A stretch of 64,000 nucleotides of DNA from Acidicapsa dinghuensis. Lineage in GTDB: Bacteria > Acidobacteriota > Terriglobia > Terriglobales > Acidobacteriaceae. Position numbers and translations under genes: made by a program. Shown here one piece after another: positions 16,568-26,258 of this stretch. The first letter of the stretch is position 1. Every line of letters begins with the position of its first letter. The notes below the pieces were generated by a model. It was not told the DNA's origin. It searched no databases and saw nothing but the letters and a program-made list of their open reading frames with translations. The stretch lies in NCBI RefSeq assembly GCF_025685685.1, contig NZ_JAGSYH010000001.1, positions 620,001 to 684,000 of the forward strand, read 5' to 3'.

Positions 16568-17337
16568 AGCTGCGCTGCCTGATTGCAGATGATGAGCCGC
16601 TGGCACGAGAGCGTCTGCGCTTTCTGCTGGCAGGTGAAACAGAATTTTCTGTTGCGGGCGAATGCAGGAACGGCAAAGAAGTTGTCACAGCGTTGAAGAG
16701 CGAAAAGTTCGATGTGCTGTTTCTCGATATTCAAATGCCGGGATTGAATGGCCTTGATGTGTTCGAAGAAATGGGCGCGATGTATATGCCCGCTACTGTG
16801 TTCGTCACCGGGCATCACCACTATGCGGTAAAGGCATTTGAAGTGCACGCGCTCGATTACCTGACGAAGCCGGTAGAGCCTGAACGGCTGCATGCAGCAT
16901 TGGTGCGGGTGAAGGAACAAATTGCAGCGCAGGCTGCGCTTATGTCGCACGAGAAGTTGCAGAGTATTCTCACAACACTCACGCATGGATCGGCATCGCA
17001 GCAGGAATATCCGAAGCGGCTGGTTGTGCCGAATGGAACGCGTGATGCGTTCGTGAATGTGGAAGAGATCGAATGGATTGAGGCGGCGGATTATTACTCG
17101 TGCCTGCATGTAGGCGCGAAGAAGCTGATGCTGCGCGAGACGATCAAGCAGCTTGCGGAGACGCTGAATCCGTCGCGGTTTGTGCGCGTGCATCGCTCGG
17201 CTATTGTGAACATCGACCAGGTACAGGAAATTGTTCGCGAAGGGCGCAATGAGGGCTGGGTGGTATTGCGTAATGGACAACGTCTGAAAATGAGCCGAGC
17301 GGGATGGCAGAATCTGCTGTCCACCGGGCGATCGTAG
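16558..17337 (+). CDS. LytTR-family response regulator
   Basis: 259 residues: receiver domain with acidic pair in IADDEPLARE, phosphoacceptor Asp57 in FLDIQMPG, and conserved Lys in YLTKPVEPERL; then a LytTR DNA-binding domain (about 150-259) with FVNVEEIEWIEAADYYS and FVRVHRSAIVNIDQV. It is the partner of the overlapping LytS-type kinase and should bind a direct-repeat target upstream of regulated genes. The next gene downstream, a TonB-dependent receptor, is a candidate target by position only. Confidence 0.92.
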   Translation: MEVKLRCLIADDEPLARERLRFLLAGETEFSVAGECRNGKEVVTALKSEKFDVLFLDIQMPGLNGLDVFEEMGAMYMPATVFVTGHHHYAVKAFEVHALDYLTKPVEPERLHAALVRVKEQIAAQAALMSHEKLQSILTTLTHGSASQQEYPKRLVVPNGTRDAFVNVEEIEWIEAADYYSCLHVGAKKLMLRETIKQLAETLNPSRFVRVHRSAIVNIDQVQEIVREGRNEGWVVLRNGQRLKMSRAGWQNLLSTGRS

Positions 17338-17492
17338 TGCCTCGCTTCTCTTCTCTCTATTCTTACAAACAACCTGACAGCAAATTCTTTCTGCATACAC
17401 CTGCTGCTTCCCTGCATTGTTGTACCGCTCCGCTGCAAAGGACTCCGGCTGTTTCACAATTCTCGCGATAGTGAGGTGAGGTGTGATGGACG

Positions 17493-20264
17493 ATGCATTG
17501 CACGCTATTGAAAATGCTGGTTGCCGGGCTTGGGATATTCGCAATAGATGTAGGTACATGCTTGGCGCAACAGCCATGTGCGAATGGGATGCGCGTGGAT
17601 GGCGTTGTGATGGATCCAGCCGGTGCGGCGATTGTGGGTGCGACGGTGCGCGCGGTTAATGGAGAGCCTGCTAATACGGATTCCGAAGGCCGGTTTGTAC
17701 TGGCGTGTATTCCGGCGCAATCGACTGTAATCACGGCGGAGGCTACTGGATTCGCAACGGCCACGCAGACAGCGATGAAGGGCGCAAACGGGGCTGCGCA
17801 TCTGGAGTTTCGGCTGGTGATTGCGACGGCGCAGACGAGCGTGCAGGTGAATGACGATGCGCCGACGATCGATGCGGATCACGGATCGGACACGGTGACG
17901 CTGGGCAGCGAGGAGATACAACAGCTGCCCGATGATCCTGACGATCTGTTGCGGCAGTTGCAGCTGCTTTCGTCAAGCGCGGGTGGCGATGCGAGCACAG
18001 CGGTGATTTCGGTGAATGGATTTCAGAACAACAGCGCTCTGCCGCCAAAGAGCTCGATTGCTTCGATCCGGGTGAATCCGGATCTGTTTTCGGCGGAGTA
18101 CCGGTGGCCTCCGTGGAGCGGAGGGTTGATTGAGATTTTTACCAAGCCTGGCGCGGATTCGATTCATGGGTCGGTGTTTTTTTCAGGTAGCGCAAGTGCG
18201 TGGAATGCTTCCGATCCCTTTGCACTGACGGGAACTCCGGCGAGCAAAAGGCGTTATGGATTTGACCTGAGCGGGCCTGTGCTCAAAAACAAGGTTGGGT
18301 ATGCGCTGGCGCTGGAGAAGCGCGATATCGATGAGTTCAATGTGGTGAATGCGGTGACGCTTGGTGCAGATGGAAGCGGCGAGCCTTTGCACGAGGCTGT
18401 TGCTGCGCCGCAGCGGTTGTGGATTGCTTCAGCGCGCGGAGACTGGCAGGCCTCGGCTAAGGATGTTGCTTCGCTGTCGTATTCCGCGAATGTGACTAAT
18501 CTTGGCAACCAGGGCGTTGGCGGACTGACGCTGCCGGAGGCGGGATATGACAGCCTGATTGCTGAATATGATTTGCGGCTTAACAACACGCTGACGCTGA
18601 ATCCGAATCTGCTGCATGAGACGCGGGTTGGCTTTACGTGGAAGAGGACGCAGCAGACGCCGCTATCGACTGCTGCTGCACTGCAGGTGGCTGGGTACTT
18701 CAATGGCGGCGGGGCTACGAGCCAGGCGTTGAATGATCGCGAGCGTGATCTGGAGATGGATGACGATGTGATGATCACGCATGGCAGGCAGACGGTGAAG
18801 CTTGGTGTGCAGACGCTGGGGCTGTTTGTGCATGACTACGATCCGGATACGTTTAATGGAGCGTTTGTGTTTGGCGGAGGAAGCGCGCCAGTGCTGGATG
18901 CGAACAATAATCCAACGGGAGAGAGCACGACGATCTCCGCGCTGGAGCAGTATCGGCGGGCGACGTTGAATCTGGCTGGTGGAACGCCGACGACGTATCA
19001 GGTGACGACGGGGACGCCGGTGACGCCGCTAATGCAGTGGAGGCTTGGGTTCTTTGTGCAGGACACGATAAAAATGCTGCCGAGGCTGACGCTGGATACG
19101 GGGCTGCGCTACCAGATGCGTGTGCAGCCGGATAGCTTTGCGGGGTTTGATCCGCGGGTGGGGATCGCGTGGTCTCCGGATAAGAAGGAGCGATGGATCA
19201 TTCATCTACGCGGTGGACTGTTCAGCGATCCGGCGGTGTATCAGGATATTCCGATCGATGTGTATCGGCTGAATGGCGTGAGACAGAAGGAAACGCTGAT
19301 CTATGATCCGGACTTTGCGAATCCGCTGGGCTCTTCGCAGTCGATGCAGATTGCGGCGGTGAATCAGTTCAATCCGCGGCTTACGCAGGAGTCGTCGCTG
19401 GGGGCTTATCTGCAGTTAGAGCGCGTGCTGCCGGGCGACTGGCACGTGAAGACGGATTTTTACTGGGGAGCGGACTGGAATGGTGTGCGCATTGTGAATA
19501 TCAATGCGCCGATGGTAGCGAGCAGCGTTGGTGTTGCGCCTGATCCGGCGGCTGCGCTGTTGGCTCCGCGGCCGATTGCTCCAAATGAAAATATCTGGGA
19601 GTGGCAGAACTCGGGACATCTGCTGGGGAATTTCTTCTCTGCACACCTGGAACAGCATCACTACAAGCGATTTGGACTGCAGTTGGATTACGACCATCAG
19701 AATGTGAAAGCCAATGTGTTTGGAAATAACCTCAATAGTCCACAGTCGAGTTACAGCGAGCTGGGAGAGTCGGCGCGCACGAGTTGGATGCGCGATAACT
19801 CTGTGTGGGTGGAGACGAATGTGACGCTGCCGTACAAGATCGAGTTCGCGGCGCAGTTTGATGCGCGGGATGGAATACCGTACAACGTGATTACGGGGAC
19901 GGACAATAACGGCGATGGCGATTTCAACGACCGGCCGGCGTTTGCGGCTGTGAGCGGGACCGGGGCTTACGCAACGCGGTATGGGCTGCTCTCAGTGAAT
20001 GCGGTGAATGGCAACGTGCCACGGAACCTGGGTACGATGCCGGGGGTGATGCATCTGGATGCGAACCTGAGCCGCGAGTTCACACTGGGGCCGAAGAATG
20101 CGGACCATCCGCGAACGATCACGGTGAATGGGCGTAGTGCGAATCTGCTGAATCACACGAATGTGACGACGGTCGGAAACGTAGTTTCGTCATCGACTTT
20201 TGACCAGCCAGTGGCGGCGGAGACGGCACGGCGGCTGGAGATTGGAGCACGGTTCACCTTCTGA
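17493..20264 (+). CDS. Oar-like TonB-dependent receptor with carboxypeptidase-regulatory N-domain
   Basis: 923 residues: signal peptide (1-25, ending CLAQQ), a beta-sandwich carboxypeptidase-regulatory-like domain (about 30-110; GVVMDPAGAAIVGATVRAVN), a plug domain (about 120-220), and an outer-membrane barrel ending in the aromatic-terminated strand LEIGARFTF. This is the Oar-type transporter class that is greatly expanded in Acidobacteria. It probably imports a large nutrient with TonB energy; the substrate cannot be told. A typical TonB box is not obvious. It is slightly shorter than the usual 1,000-1,200 residues of the class. Confidence 0.88.
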   Translation: MHCTLLKMLVAGLGIFAIDVGTCLAQQPCANGMRVDGVVMDPAGAAIVGATVRAVNGEPANTDSEGRFVLACIPAQSTVITAEATGFATATQTAMKGANGAAHLEFRLVIATAQTSVQVNDDAPTIDADHGSDTVTLGSEEIQQLPDDPDDLLRQLQLLSSSAGGDASTAVISVNGFQNNSALPPKSSIASIRVNPDLFSAEYRWPPWSGGLIEIFTKPGADSIHGSVFFSGSASAWNASDPFALTGTPASKRRYGFDLSGPVLKNKVGYALALEKRDIDEFNVVNAVTLGADGSGEPLHEAVAAPQRLWIASARGDWQASAKDVASLSYSANVTNLGNQGVGGLTLPEAGYDSLIAEYDLRLNNTLTLNPNLLHETRVGFTWKRTQQTPLSTAAALQVAGYFNGGGATSQALNDRERDLEMDDDVMITHGRQTVKLGVQTLGLFVHDYDPDTFNGAFVFGGGSAPVLDANNNPTGESTTISALEQYRRATLNLAGGTPTTYQVTTGTPVTPLMQWRLGFFVQDTIKMLPRLTLDTGLRYQMRVQPDSFAGFDPRVGIAWSPDKKERWIIHLRGGLFSDPAVYQDIPIDVYRLNGVRQKETLIYDPDFANPLGSSQSMQIAAVNQFNPRLTQESSLGAYLQLERVLPGDWHVKTDFYWGADWNGVRIVNINAPMVASSVGVAPDPAAALLAPRPIAPNENIWEWQNSGHLLGNFFSAHLEQHHYKRFGLQLDYDHQNVKANVFGNNLNSPQSSYSELGESARTSWMRDNSVWVETNVTLPYKIEFAAQFDARDGIPYNVITGTDNNGDGDFNDRPAFAAVSGTGAYATRYGLLSVNAVNGNVPRNLGTMPGVMHLDANLSREFTLGPKNADHPRTITVNGRSANLLNHTNVTTVGNVVSSSTFDQPVAAETARRLEIGARFTF

Positions 20265-20298
20265 TCTGAGCCGCTTTTTTAGTAAAATACAGAGTGTT

Positions 20299-20520
20299 AT
20301 GGCGTTTCCAATTAAAGTATGTGTTGTTTGCGGTGAGGAGTTTGAATTGAAACCGGATAAGCCGGGATTTGCGAATCGTTGCCCGGAATGCAGCGATCCT
20401 GAGAATGAGAGCGCATCCGGCTCGGGCAAGATGGACGCGACGGAGCGGCGCAGCTTGGACGAGATGAATGCCGAGCGGCGCAAGGTGATTCGCGACATGC
20501 TGTATCGCAAAGACAGCTAG
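20299..20520 (+). CDS. Small zinc-ribbon protein
   Basis: A 73-residue protein whose N-terminal half has two Cys pairs, CVVCGEEF and NRCPECSD, forming a treble-clef or zinc-ribbon site, and whose C-terminal half is a charged helix (ATERRSLDEMNAERRKVIRD). Start ATG 20299; the frame is open further upstream only inside the receptor gene. No specific function recognised; the size suggests nucleic-acid or protein binding. It stands between the receptor and the ABC exporter. Confidence 0.7.
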   Translation: MAFPIKVCVVCGEEFELKPDKPGFANRCPECSDPENESASGSGKMDATERRSLDEMNAERRKVIRDMLYRKDS

Positions 20521-20583
20521 AGCGGCTCCAAATGACGGCGCCATCTGGAGCATGCGGGATCTCTGTCCCGATAGAATGAGATT

Positions 20584-22365
20584 ATGCTCAGCGACCTGAA
20601 GCCGCTATTCAGATACATGGCGCGATACCGCATGGGATATCTGTGGGGTACGCTCGCGCTGATGGCGACGAATGCCATCTGGGTAATTTTTCCCAAGATT
20701 CTTGAGCGCGCGATCAATGAGCTGAATCATCGCGACCTGCATGCGCCGGAGACACGGCAGATCATCTTGATATATGCAGGGCTGCTGGTTGGCATTGCGC
20801 TGGTCAAGGGCGTGTTTCTCTATGCTTCGCGCTGGATTCTGATCGGCATTTCACGCGATATCGAATTTGATCTGCGCAACGATCTGTTTCAGACTTTGGA
20901 GCAGCAGGATCAAGGCTATTACCATCGCCATCGCACCGGCGACATCATGGCGCGCATGACGAACGATCTGAATGCGGTACGCCAGTTACTTGGGCCGGCG
21001 ATCATGTACTCGGCCAACACGGTGCTGTTTTCCGTAGGTGCGCTGTATTTTTTGCTGCGCATCAGTCCGTGGCTGACGCTTGTGGCGTTGGCTCCGATGC
21101 CGGTGGCGTCAATCCTGGTGCAGTACTTCGGCGCGAAGATTCATGAGCGATTTGAGCGCATCCAGGCGAGTTTTTCCGAGATTACGGCGCATGCGCAGGA
21201 GAACTTTTCCGGAGCAAGGCTGATACGGGCGTTTGCACGGGAAGAATCACAGATCAAGTCGTTTGAAAAGGCGAATCGCGAATACATCGGACGCGCGCTG
21301 CGGCTGGTGCAGCTGATGGGCATGCTGTGGCCGACTCTGGAGTTTGTGCTGGGCGTCTCGATGGTGATTACGCTGCTGGCCGGTGGGCGGTTGGTGCTGG
21401 AGCACAAGATCGATGTGGGCGCGTTTGTTGCCTTCAACACTTACATGATTTTGCTCACCTTCCCGATTATTGCAGTGGGCTGGGTGATCAATATCTTCCA
21501 GCGCGGCACGGCGAGCGTGAAGCGGATCGACGAGATTCTGAAGTCGAAGCCGTCGATTGATAACAGTATGGCTGATGCAACGATTCCTGCTGATCTGGTG
21601 CTGGATGGCGAGATCGAGTTTCACGGGCTTTCGTTTGAGTATGGCGAACGGACTGTGCTGAACAACGTGTCGCTCCATGTGCCGGCGGGATCGACGCTGG
21701 CGATTGTGGGGCCGACCGGGTCAGGCAAGACGACGCTGATCAATCTGATTCCGCGCCTGCTGGATGTGCCTGCGCAGCCACCGACACTGCTTATCGATGG
21801 CAGGCCCGTGCGGGAGTATCCGCTGCATGTGCTGCGATCGAATATCGGTGTGGTGCCGCAGGAGACGTTTCTCTTCAGCGATACGATCCGGGAGAATCTG
21901 AAGTTTGGTGCGCAGGAAACGACCGAAGCAGAGGTGCTGGAGGCAGCAGAGGCTGCGCATATCCTGCGAGAGTTTGAAGAGTTTCCACAGGGATTCGATA
22001 CGGTCGTAGGCGAGCGCGGCGCGACACTTTCAGGCGGACAGAAGCAGCGAACATCGATTGCGCGAGCTCTGTTGCGGAAACCGCGCATTCTGATTCTGGA
22101 CGATGCGCTGGCCAGTGTGGACACGTATACGGAAGAGCGGATACTCCAGGGGTTGCGACGATACACGCGTGAGAACGGCGGATGCACGACGATTCTGATT
22201 TCGCACCGCATCTCGACTGTGCGCGAAGCGGACCAGATAGCTGTGCTGATTGATGGCGCAATTGATGAGCTTGGCACGCATGAAGAGCTACTGGCCCGAG
22301 GCGGATACTATGCCGATCTCTTTGAAAAGCAATTGCTGGAAGAAGAGCTTTCCGTAACCGGTTGA
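20584..22365 (+). CDS. MsbA/MDR-like ABC exporter (fused membrane and ATPase domains)
   Basis: 593 residues, a half-size exporter expected to work as a homodimer. The membrane domain (about 15-310, six helices) carries the ABC-exporter loop GYYHRHRTGDIMARMTNDLN. The ATPase domain (about 340-590) has Walker A GPTGSGKTT (about 376), Q-loop VVPQETFLFSDTIREN, signature LSGGQKQR (about 481), Walker B ILILDDALASVD (about 502) and H-loop ISHRIST. Substrate may be a lipid or drug. It is convergent with the flagellar fliS gene, the two stops being about 20 bases apart. Confidence 0.92.
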   Translation: MLSDLKPLFRYMARYRMGYLWGTLALMATNAIWVIFPKILERAINELNHRDLHAPETRQIILIYAGLLVGIALVKGVFLYASRWILIGISRDIEFDLRNDLFQTLEQQDQGYYHRHRTGDIMARMTNDLNAVRQLLGPAIMYSANTVLFSVGALYFLLRISPWLTLVALAPMPVASILVQYFGAKIHERFERIQASFSEITAHAQENFSGARLIRAFAREESQIKSFEKANREYIGRALRLVQLMGMLWPTLEFVLGVSMVITLLAGGRLVLEHKIDVGAFVAFNTYMILLTFPIIAVGWVINIFQRGTASVKRIDEILKSKPSIDNSMADATIPADLVLDGEIEFHGLSFEYGERTVLNNVSLHVPAGSTLAIVGPTGSGKTTLINLIPRLLDVPAQPPTLLIDGRPVREYPLHVLRSNIGVVPQETFLFSDTIRENLKFGAQETTEAEVLEAAEAAHILREFEEFPQGFDTVVGERGATLSGGQKQRTSIARALLRKPRILILDDALASVDTYTEERILQGLRRYTRENGGCTTILISHRISTVREADQIAVLIDGAIDELGTHEELLARGGYYADLFEKQLLEEELSVTG

Positions 22366-22386
22366 TGCGGATTGTTGCATTCGTTG

Positions 22387-22842
22387 CTATGCAGTCCAAC
22401 GGGACGAGGCATCCGATTCGGGTATGTTCGTCGCCGGTGTGGTAAACGCGCGAGAAGTATTGATGGCTGTAGTTGCGGGCGGTTGCGCTGATTGCAAGGC
22501 GATTTGACGCCAGGCGTTGCGCATCTCACGAACGCAGACGATCGCGCGGTTGAAGCGCTGAACATCTGCTGCTACAGAGGCCTGAAGGATTAAGGCAAAG
22601 ATAGAAGCGTAGAACTCAGCAAGAACCTGCGCGGGACGTCCACCGATATCCATGCGGAGCCGAGTCTGCAGATGAATCACGATGGCGAGCGCTCGTTTGA
22701 CAGAGGCCCGGCGTGCGGTAATGTCAGCGTGTTCGACGGCATCGATAGCGTCGTAGAGAAAACGAATGATACCGTCATAGAGCGCTACGACGAGATCCAC
22801 GGGGGATGCCCCGTCGAGCATGTGGTCTTTGTAGGATGTCAT
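22387..22842 (-). CDS. fliS: FliS flagellin export chaperone
   Basis: 151 residues with the FliS four-helix pattern: the N-terminal DGASPVDLVVALYDGIIRFLYDAI matches the family start, followed by an RALAIVIHLQTRLRMDIGG helix typical of the flagellin-binding surface. FliS binds the C-terminal helix of flagellin in the cytoplasm and prevents premature polymerisation. The last 40 residues are a low-complexity tail not seen in most FliS. It lies 48 bases downstream of fliD in the same direction, so fliD-fliS is likely one transcript. Confidence 0.88.
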   Translation of the reverse strand: MTSYKDHMLDGASPVDLVVALYDGIIRFLYDAIDAVEHADITARRASVKRALAIVIHLQTRLRMDIGGRPAQVLAEFYASIFALILQASVAADVQRFNRAIVCVREMRNAWRQIALQSAQPPATTAINTSRAFTTPATNIPESDASSRWTA

Positions 22843-22890
22843 GAAAATCGGGCACTCCCTCGCCCAACTGCCGATTGCACATAATGCAGA

Positions 22891-24549
22891 TTATTGCTGG
22901 GGCGCCTGGTAGCCAGTGATTGCGGAATAGAGTTCGTTGATGTTATCGAGATTTTGCGGAATAGCCTGCAGAATTTCATCCGCACTGGTCAGTTCCAATG
23001 TGAGGCTTGTTTGCTCCGCGGAGATCGTTTGATTCTCGGCTGAGATATTTTGATTAAGCGAGGATTCAATGGAGCTATCTGCGCTGAGCGCGAGAGCAAG
23101 TGTTCCGGTAACGCTGGAGGTACCGAGATTATTGACAGTGTTGGAGAAGTCCACGCCCCAACTGTTCGCGTCCTGGAAGAATGCGGTAACACCGGAATAG
23201 TCGGAGTTGAGCTCTTGCTCGAACGTAGCGGAATCAAGAGAGATGGTGCCGTCATCCTGAGCGGAGATACCGAGCTTGGCCAGATTATTGACGTCGCCGA
23301 GCGAGGTATAGGAGAGCGAACTGCCGGTGATTGAGTCGCTAATGGATGAGTTGACGGTGACGGCCTGCCCGTACTGAGAGACGATGGAAAGCGATGATCC
23401 AGTGGAACCGGTGACGACGGCAGCAGAGACGCCGAGATTGGCAGCGTTGATGGCGGCTGCAAGCCCGGCGAGATTTTGATTGCCTGCGGAAAGTGAGCTC
23501 AGATCAAAGTTAGTGGCAGAGCCAGAGCCCACGGCGATGGAGAAAGTGCCTGAGAGCGTATCGGAGGCATTGGAGATGGGCGCGAGATAACCAGAAGACG
23601 ACGAACCACTGATGGAGGAAAGAAGCTGCTGTTGCAGCAACGAAAGCGTGGGAGAGCCGAAGAGCGGTTGCGCGCTGCCGGAGGAGTTGTTCGACTCCTG
23701 GGTATTGATTGCACTGACAACGGCATTGAAGTCCGAGACAAAAGCTTCCATCGCGCTTTCTACCGTCGGGGTGCTGTTGACGATCTGGACCTGTACGGTA
23801 TCAGTCGACGGAGCGAGAAGTTGGAAAGTGACGCCAGGAATGACGGTGCTTACCGTATTGGATGACGTGGCGACACTGACGCCATCGACAACAATGCTTG
23901 AGTTCTGGCCGCTCTGGATGGAGTTGTAATTGAGGGCCTTGCCGGTTGAGGAATCGGTGATTGCGGAGGTCACCGTAAGGTTGCCGGTTGCGCCTGAGGT
24001 TCCTGAGACAATGGAGAGACGTGAGCCGTTGGCATCGGTAACGACGCTGGCGGTGACTCCGATATCTGCGTTGTTGATCGATGCGGCAAGACCGGAAAGA
24101 GTATTGTCCGTGCCGACATCGACGGTCTGCGCTGTGCCTGAGCCAACCTGAATCGTAACGGAGCCGGTCAGTGTGTCATTGGTATTGGTGACGTTGTCGA
24201 GATATCCGGAGGCAGTTGTCGCCAGCGAATTGACAACGATGGTGTGGGTGCCCGCAACGGAGGATGATGAGGACGATGTCAGTGCGACTACATCGGGATT
24301 GGAGCTCGAACCTTCTTTGGTGGAAAGCACACCGCTGAAATCGGTGAACTGCGAAATGTCGTTGGAGAGATTGGAGAGCAAGGTGCCCAGATTGGAGATG
24401 GCCGAGTCCTGGCCCTCAAGAGTAGTGAGCTGATTCTGCCATGGCGTCTCAACGTTCTGAAGATTTGCCACAATCTGACTGACCGTATTGCTTACGTTGA
24501 AGCCCGTGCCCGCTGTGGGCGATCCAAAGGAAATGCCAACTGTACCCAT
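22891..24549 (-). CDS. fliD: FliD flagellar filament cap
   Basis: 552 residues. The N-terminal FliD domain is recognisable (NVSNTVSQIVANL then VETPWQNQLTTLE) and the C-terminal heptad-rich region (about 440-545) ends in IPQNLDNINELYSAITGY. FliD caps the growing filament and helps flagellin fold. The central region has two copies of an approximately 97-residue unit (residues 114-210 and 319-416), each opening SGYL and containing a flagellin-IN-type segment with LAA-IN-A, so the middle of the protein arose by internal duplication. Ser/Thr/Gly-rich, as is usual for filament proteins. Upstream of fliS and downstream of fliC. Confidence 0.9.
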   Translation of the reverse strand: MGTVGISFGSPTAGTGFNVSNTVSQIVANLQNVETPWQNQLTTLEGQDSAISNLGTLLSNLSNDISQFTDFSGVLSTKEGSSSNPDVVALTSSSSSSVAGTHTIVVNSLATTASGYLDNVTNTNDTLTGSVTIQVGSGTAQTVDVGTDNTLSGLAASINNADIGVTASVVTDANGSRLSIVSGTSGATGNLTVTSAITDSSTGKALNYNSIQSGQNSSIVVDGVSVATSSNTVSTVIPGVTFQLLAPSTDTVQVQIVNSTPTVESAMEAFVSDFNAVVSAINTQESNNSSGSAQPLFGSPTLSLLQQQLLSSISGSSSSGYLAPISNASDTLSGTFSIAVGSGSATNFDLSSLSAGNQNLAGLAAAINAANLGVSAAVVTGSTGSSLSIVSQYGQAVTVNSSISDSITGSSLSYTSLGDVNNLAKLGISAQDDGTISLDSATFEQELNSDYSGVTAFFQDANSWGVDFSNTVNNLGTSSVTGTLALALSADSSIESSLNQNISAENQTISAEQTSLTLELTSADEILQAIPQNLDNINELYSAITGYQAPQQ

Positions 24550-24683
24550 CGCAACCTCTCATCGATGATTGAGTACTTCGGATTGAGTATTTCGCAGTCT
24601 TGCGGCCAACTTCAGACGTTGTGCGGTTAGAAAGCTCACATCATCGCCGATGCGTGGCGAAGCCAAGTGATGTGGAGACGCCG

Positions 24684-24720
24684 AATAAAGAAATGGGGAA
24701 GCCCATAATGGCGCTTCCCC
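24684..24720 (-). terminator. Intrinsic terminator after fliC
   Basis: A perfect 8-bp GGGGAAGC/GCTTCCCC stem (24695-24720 region, extended inside by CCAT/ATGG) lies 16 bases past the fliC stop; on the minus strand it is followed by the T-rich run ATTTCTTTATT. It separates the abundant flagellin message from fliD-fliS. Confidence 0.8.
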
Positions 24721-24735
24721 CAGGGGAGTTGATGG

Positions 24736-26019
24736 TTACTGCAGGAGCTTGGTGACTTCCTGCTGGATGCTGTTGGCCTGCGCCAGGGCCGAGATGCCGG
24801 TCTGGCTGAGGATCTCGTACTTGGAGAGAGCCGTGGTGGCAGAAGCGTAGTCCGTTGCCTGGACTGCGTTCTGGGCCGAGGTGATGTTTTCCTGCTGCGT
24901 GTCGACAACCTGCGATACGGCGTTGAGGGTATTGACCTGCGCACCGAGATAGCCGCGCTGTGCTGCGACGTTGCTGATGGCTGAGTTGAGCTGCAGCAGG
25001 GCCGCCTGCGCGTTACCTTCGCTGGTCAGGTCGGACGTTGCGAGATCGGTGGTCTGCTCGTTGGCACCCTTCTGGTAGCTGATGGTTTCGGTAGCCTTGG
25101 TGGATGTGAAGGCAGCGGGAGCCGCTGTCTGTACTGTGGTGGCGTCTTCGAGAGAAGTGGTGCCCTCGGCGATGGAGACATTGGAGTTGGTGTTGGAGAT
25201 GAGGATGCCGGTGTCTGCTGCGGCTACACCTGCATCGCCAACCGCAGAGGCAGTTGTCAGGCTGGCGCTGACACCCGCGATGCCATCTTTGTTGATTTCG
25301 GAAATCAGTCCGCCGACAGTGGTTGCCGTCGTTGTGACTGTGCTGGTCGTACCATCGGCGTTGGTGACGGTGAAGACCAGACTCGCGCCAGCGGTCAGAT
25401 TGTCACTTGACTGCGCTGCCGTGGTCAGAGAACCGCTGGTATCGAGTGAAAGGTCGAAGAACTGGCCGGCAGAGCTCTGGACGACAGTGCCTCCCGAGTC
25501 TCCGACGGTGGACGACGACAGAGGCGCGAAGTACAGATTGTCGATGGAAGAGCCGGAGGTTGAGGAATCGCCGGTGTAGATGTTGGTGCCGGCTGCGGCT
25601 CCGGTGAAGACCTGCTGCGAGTTGTAGGTTGTGGTCTGGCCGATGGAGGTGATCTCGGAGAGGATCGACTGATACTCCTGGTTCGCGGCTGCATCCTGAG
25701 TGGAGTTGAGGGTGCCGTTGGAGACCTCGGTGGCGAGCGTCACGGCACGGTTGAGCAGGTTCGTCACTTGCGAGAGAGCGCCATCGGCGACTTGCAGCAG
25801 GCCTACGCCTTCGGTGGCGTTGGTGGAGGACTGCGTCAGAGCGGTTGCGTTGGCCTGGAGGCCGTTGATGAGCGAAAGGCCCGCGGCGTCATCGGAACCG
25901 GAGTTGATCTTGGAGCCTGAAGAGAGTTGCGTGAGCACGTTCTGCAGACTGTCATTGGTGTTGTTAAGGCTGTTCTCCGCATACAGCGCGGCAATGTTAT
26001 TCAGTACACCCAAAGACAT
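24736..26019 (-). CDS. fliC: Flagellin
   Basis: 427 residues from the ATG at 26019, which has GGAGTAAG just upstream and begins the classic flagellin N-terminus MSLGVLNNIAALYAENSLNN. The conserved D0/D1 N-terminal part (LSSGSKINSGSDDAAGLSLI) and C-terminal part (ISALAQANSIQQEVTKLLQ) flank a Ser/Thr/Ala/Val-rich variable domain with a flagellin-IN-like motif. The frame is open back to 26256, but the extra residues are not flagellin-like. A sigma-28 promoter is visible at 26123-26149 and a terminator at 24684-24720, so it is a single-gene transcript. It forms the filament, with FliD as cap and FliS as chaperone. Confidence 0.95.
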   Translation of the reverse strand: MSLGVLNNIAALYAENSLNNTNDSLQNVLTQLSSGSKINSGSDDAAGLSLINGLQANATALTQSSTNATEGVGLLQVADGALSQVTNLLNRAVTLATEVSNGTLNSTQDAAANQEYQSILSEITSIGQTTTYNSQQVFTGAAAGTNIYTGDSSTSGSSIDNLYFAPLSSSTVGDSGGTVVQSSAGQFFDLSLDTSGSLTTAAQSSDNLTAGASLVFTVTNADGTTSTVTTTATTVGGLISEINKDGIAGVSASLTTASAVGDAGVAAADTGILISNTNSNVSIAEGTTSLEDATTVQTAAPAAFTSTKATETISYQKGANEQTTDLATSDLTSEGNAQAALLQLNSAISNVAAQRGYLGAQVNTLNAVSQVVDTQQENITSAQNAVQATDYASATTALSKYEILSQTGISALAQANSIQQEVTKLLQ

Positions 26020-26122
26020 GGGCTTACTCCTGGACGATGCGTGGATTTGCAGGGAAGGTCCTGCACAGACTCTCAATGCTTGAGAGAGCCAGGCTGGAGA
26101 TCCACCGCCGCATCTGGTGCGT

Positions 26123-26149
26123 GTATCGGCGATGGGTTGCGGGACTTTA
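26123..26149 (-). promoter_or_regulatory. Sigma-28 (FliA) promoter for fliC
   Basis: On the minus strand TAAA (26149-26146), 15 bases, then GCCGATAC (26130-26123). The consensus is TAAA-N15-GCCGATAA, so only the last base of the -10 differs and the spacing is exact. Predicted start is near 26115, giving a leader of about 95 bases to the fliC ATG. Confidence 0.8.
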
Positions 26150-26205
26150 ACGCGGCTGGTTTGCGTGTTGATTGACGCGTACGCACGAGCATCGGAAGTG
26201 CGACT

Positions 26206-26232
26206 ATTCCTTTGCCTGACTGCTGCCGATAA
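26206..26232 (+). promoter_or_regulatory. Possible sigma-28-like -10 element before flbD
   Basis: GCCGATAA at 26225-26232 is a perfect FliA -10 on the plus strand, 27 bases before the flbD start, but the -35 region 15 bases upstream (ATTC) does not match TAAA. AAGGAGG overlaps its end. Treat as tentative. Confidence 0.35.
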
Positions 26233-26258
26233 GGAGGAACATTGGAGGCGGCTCACGC

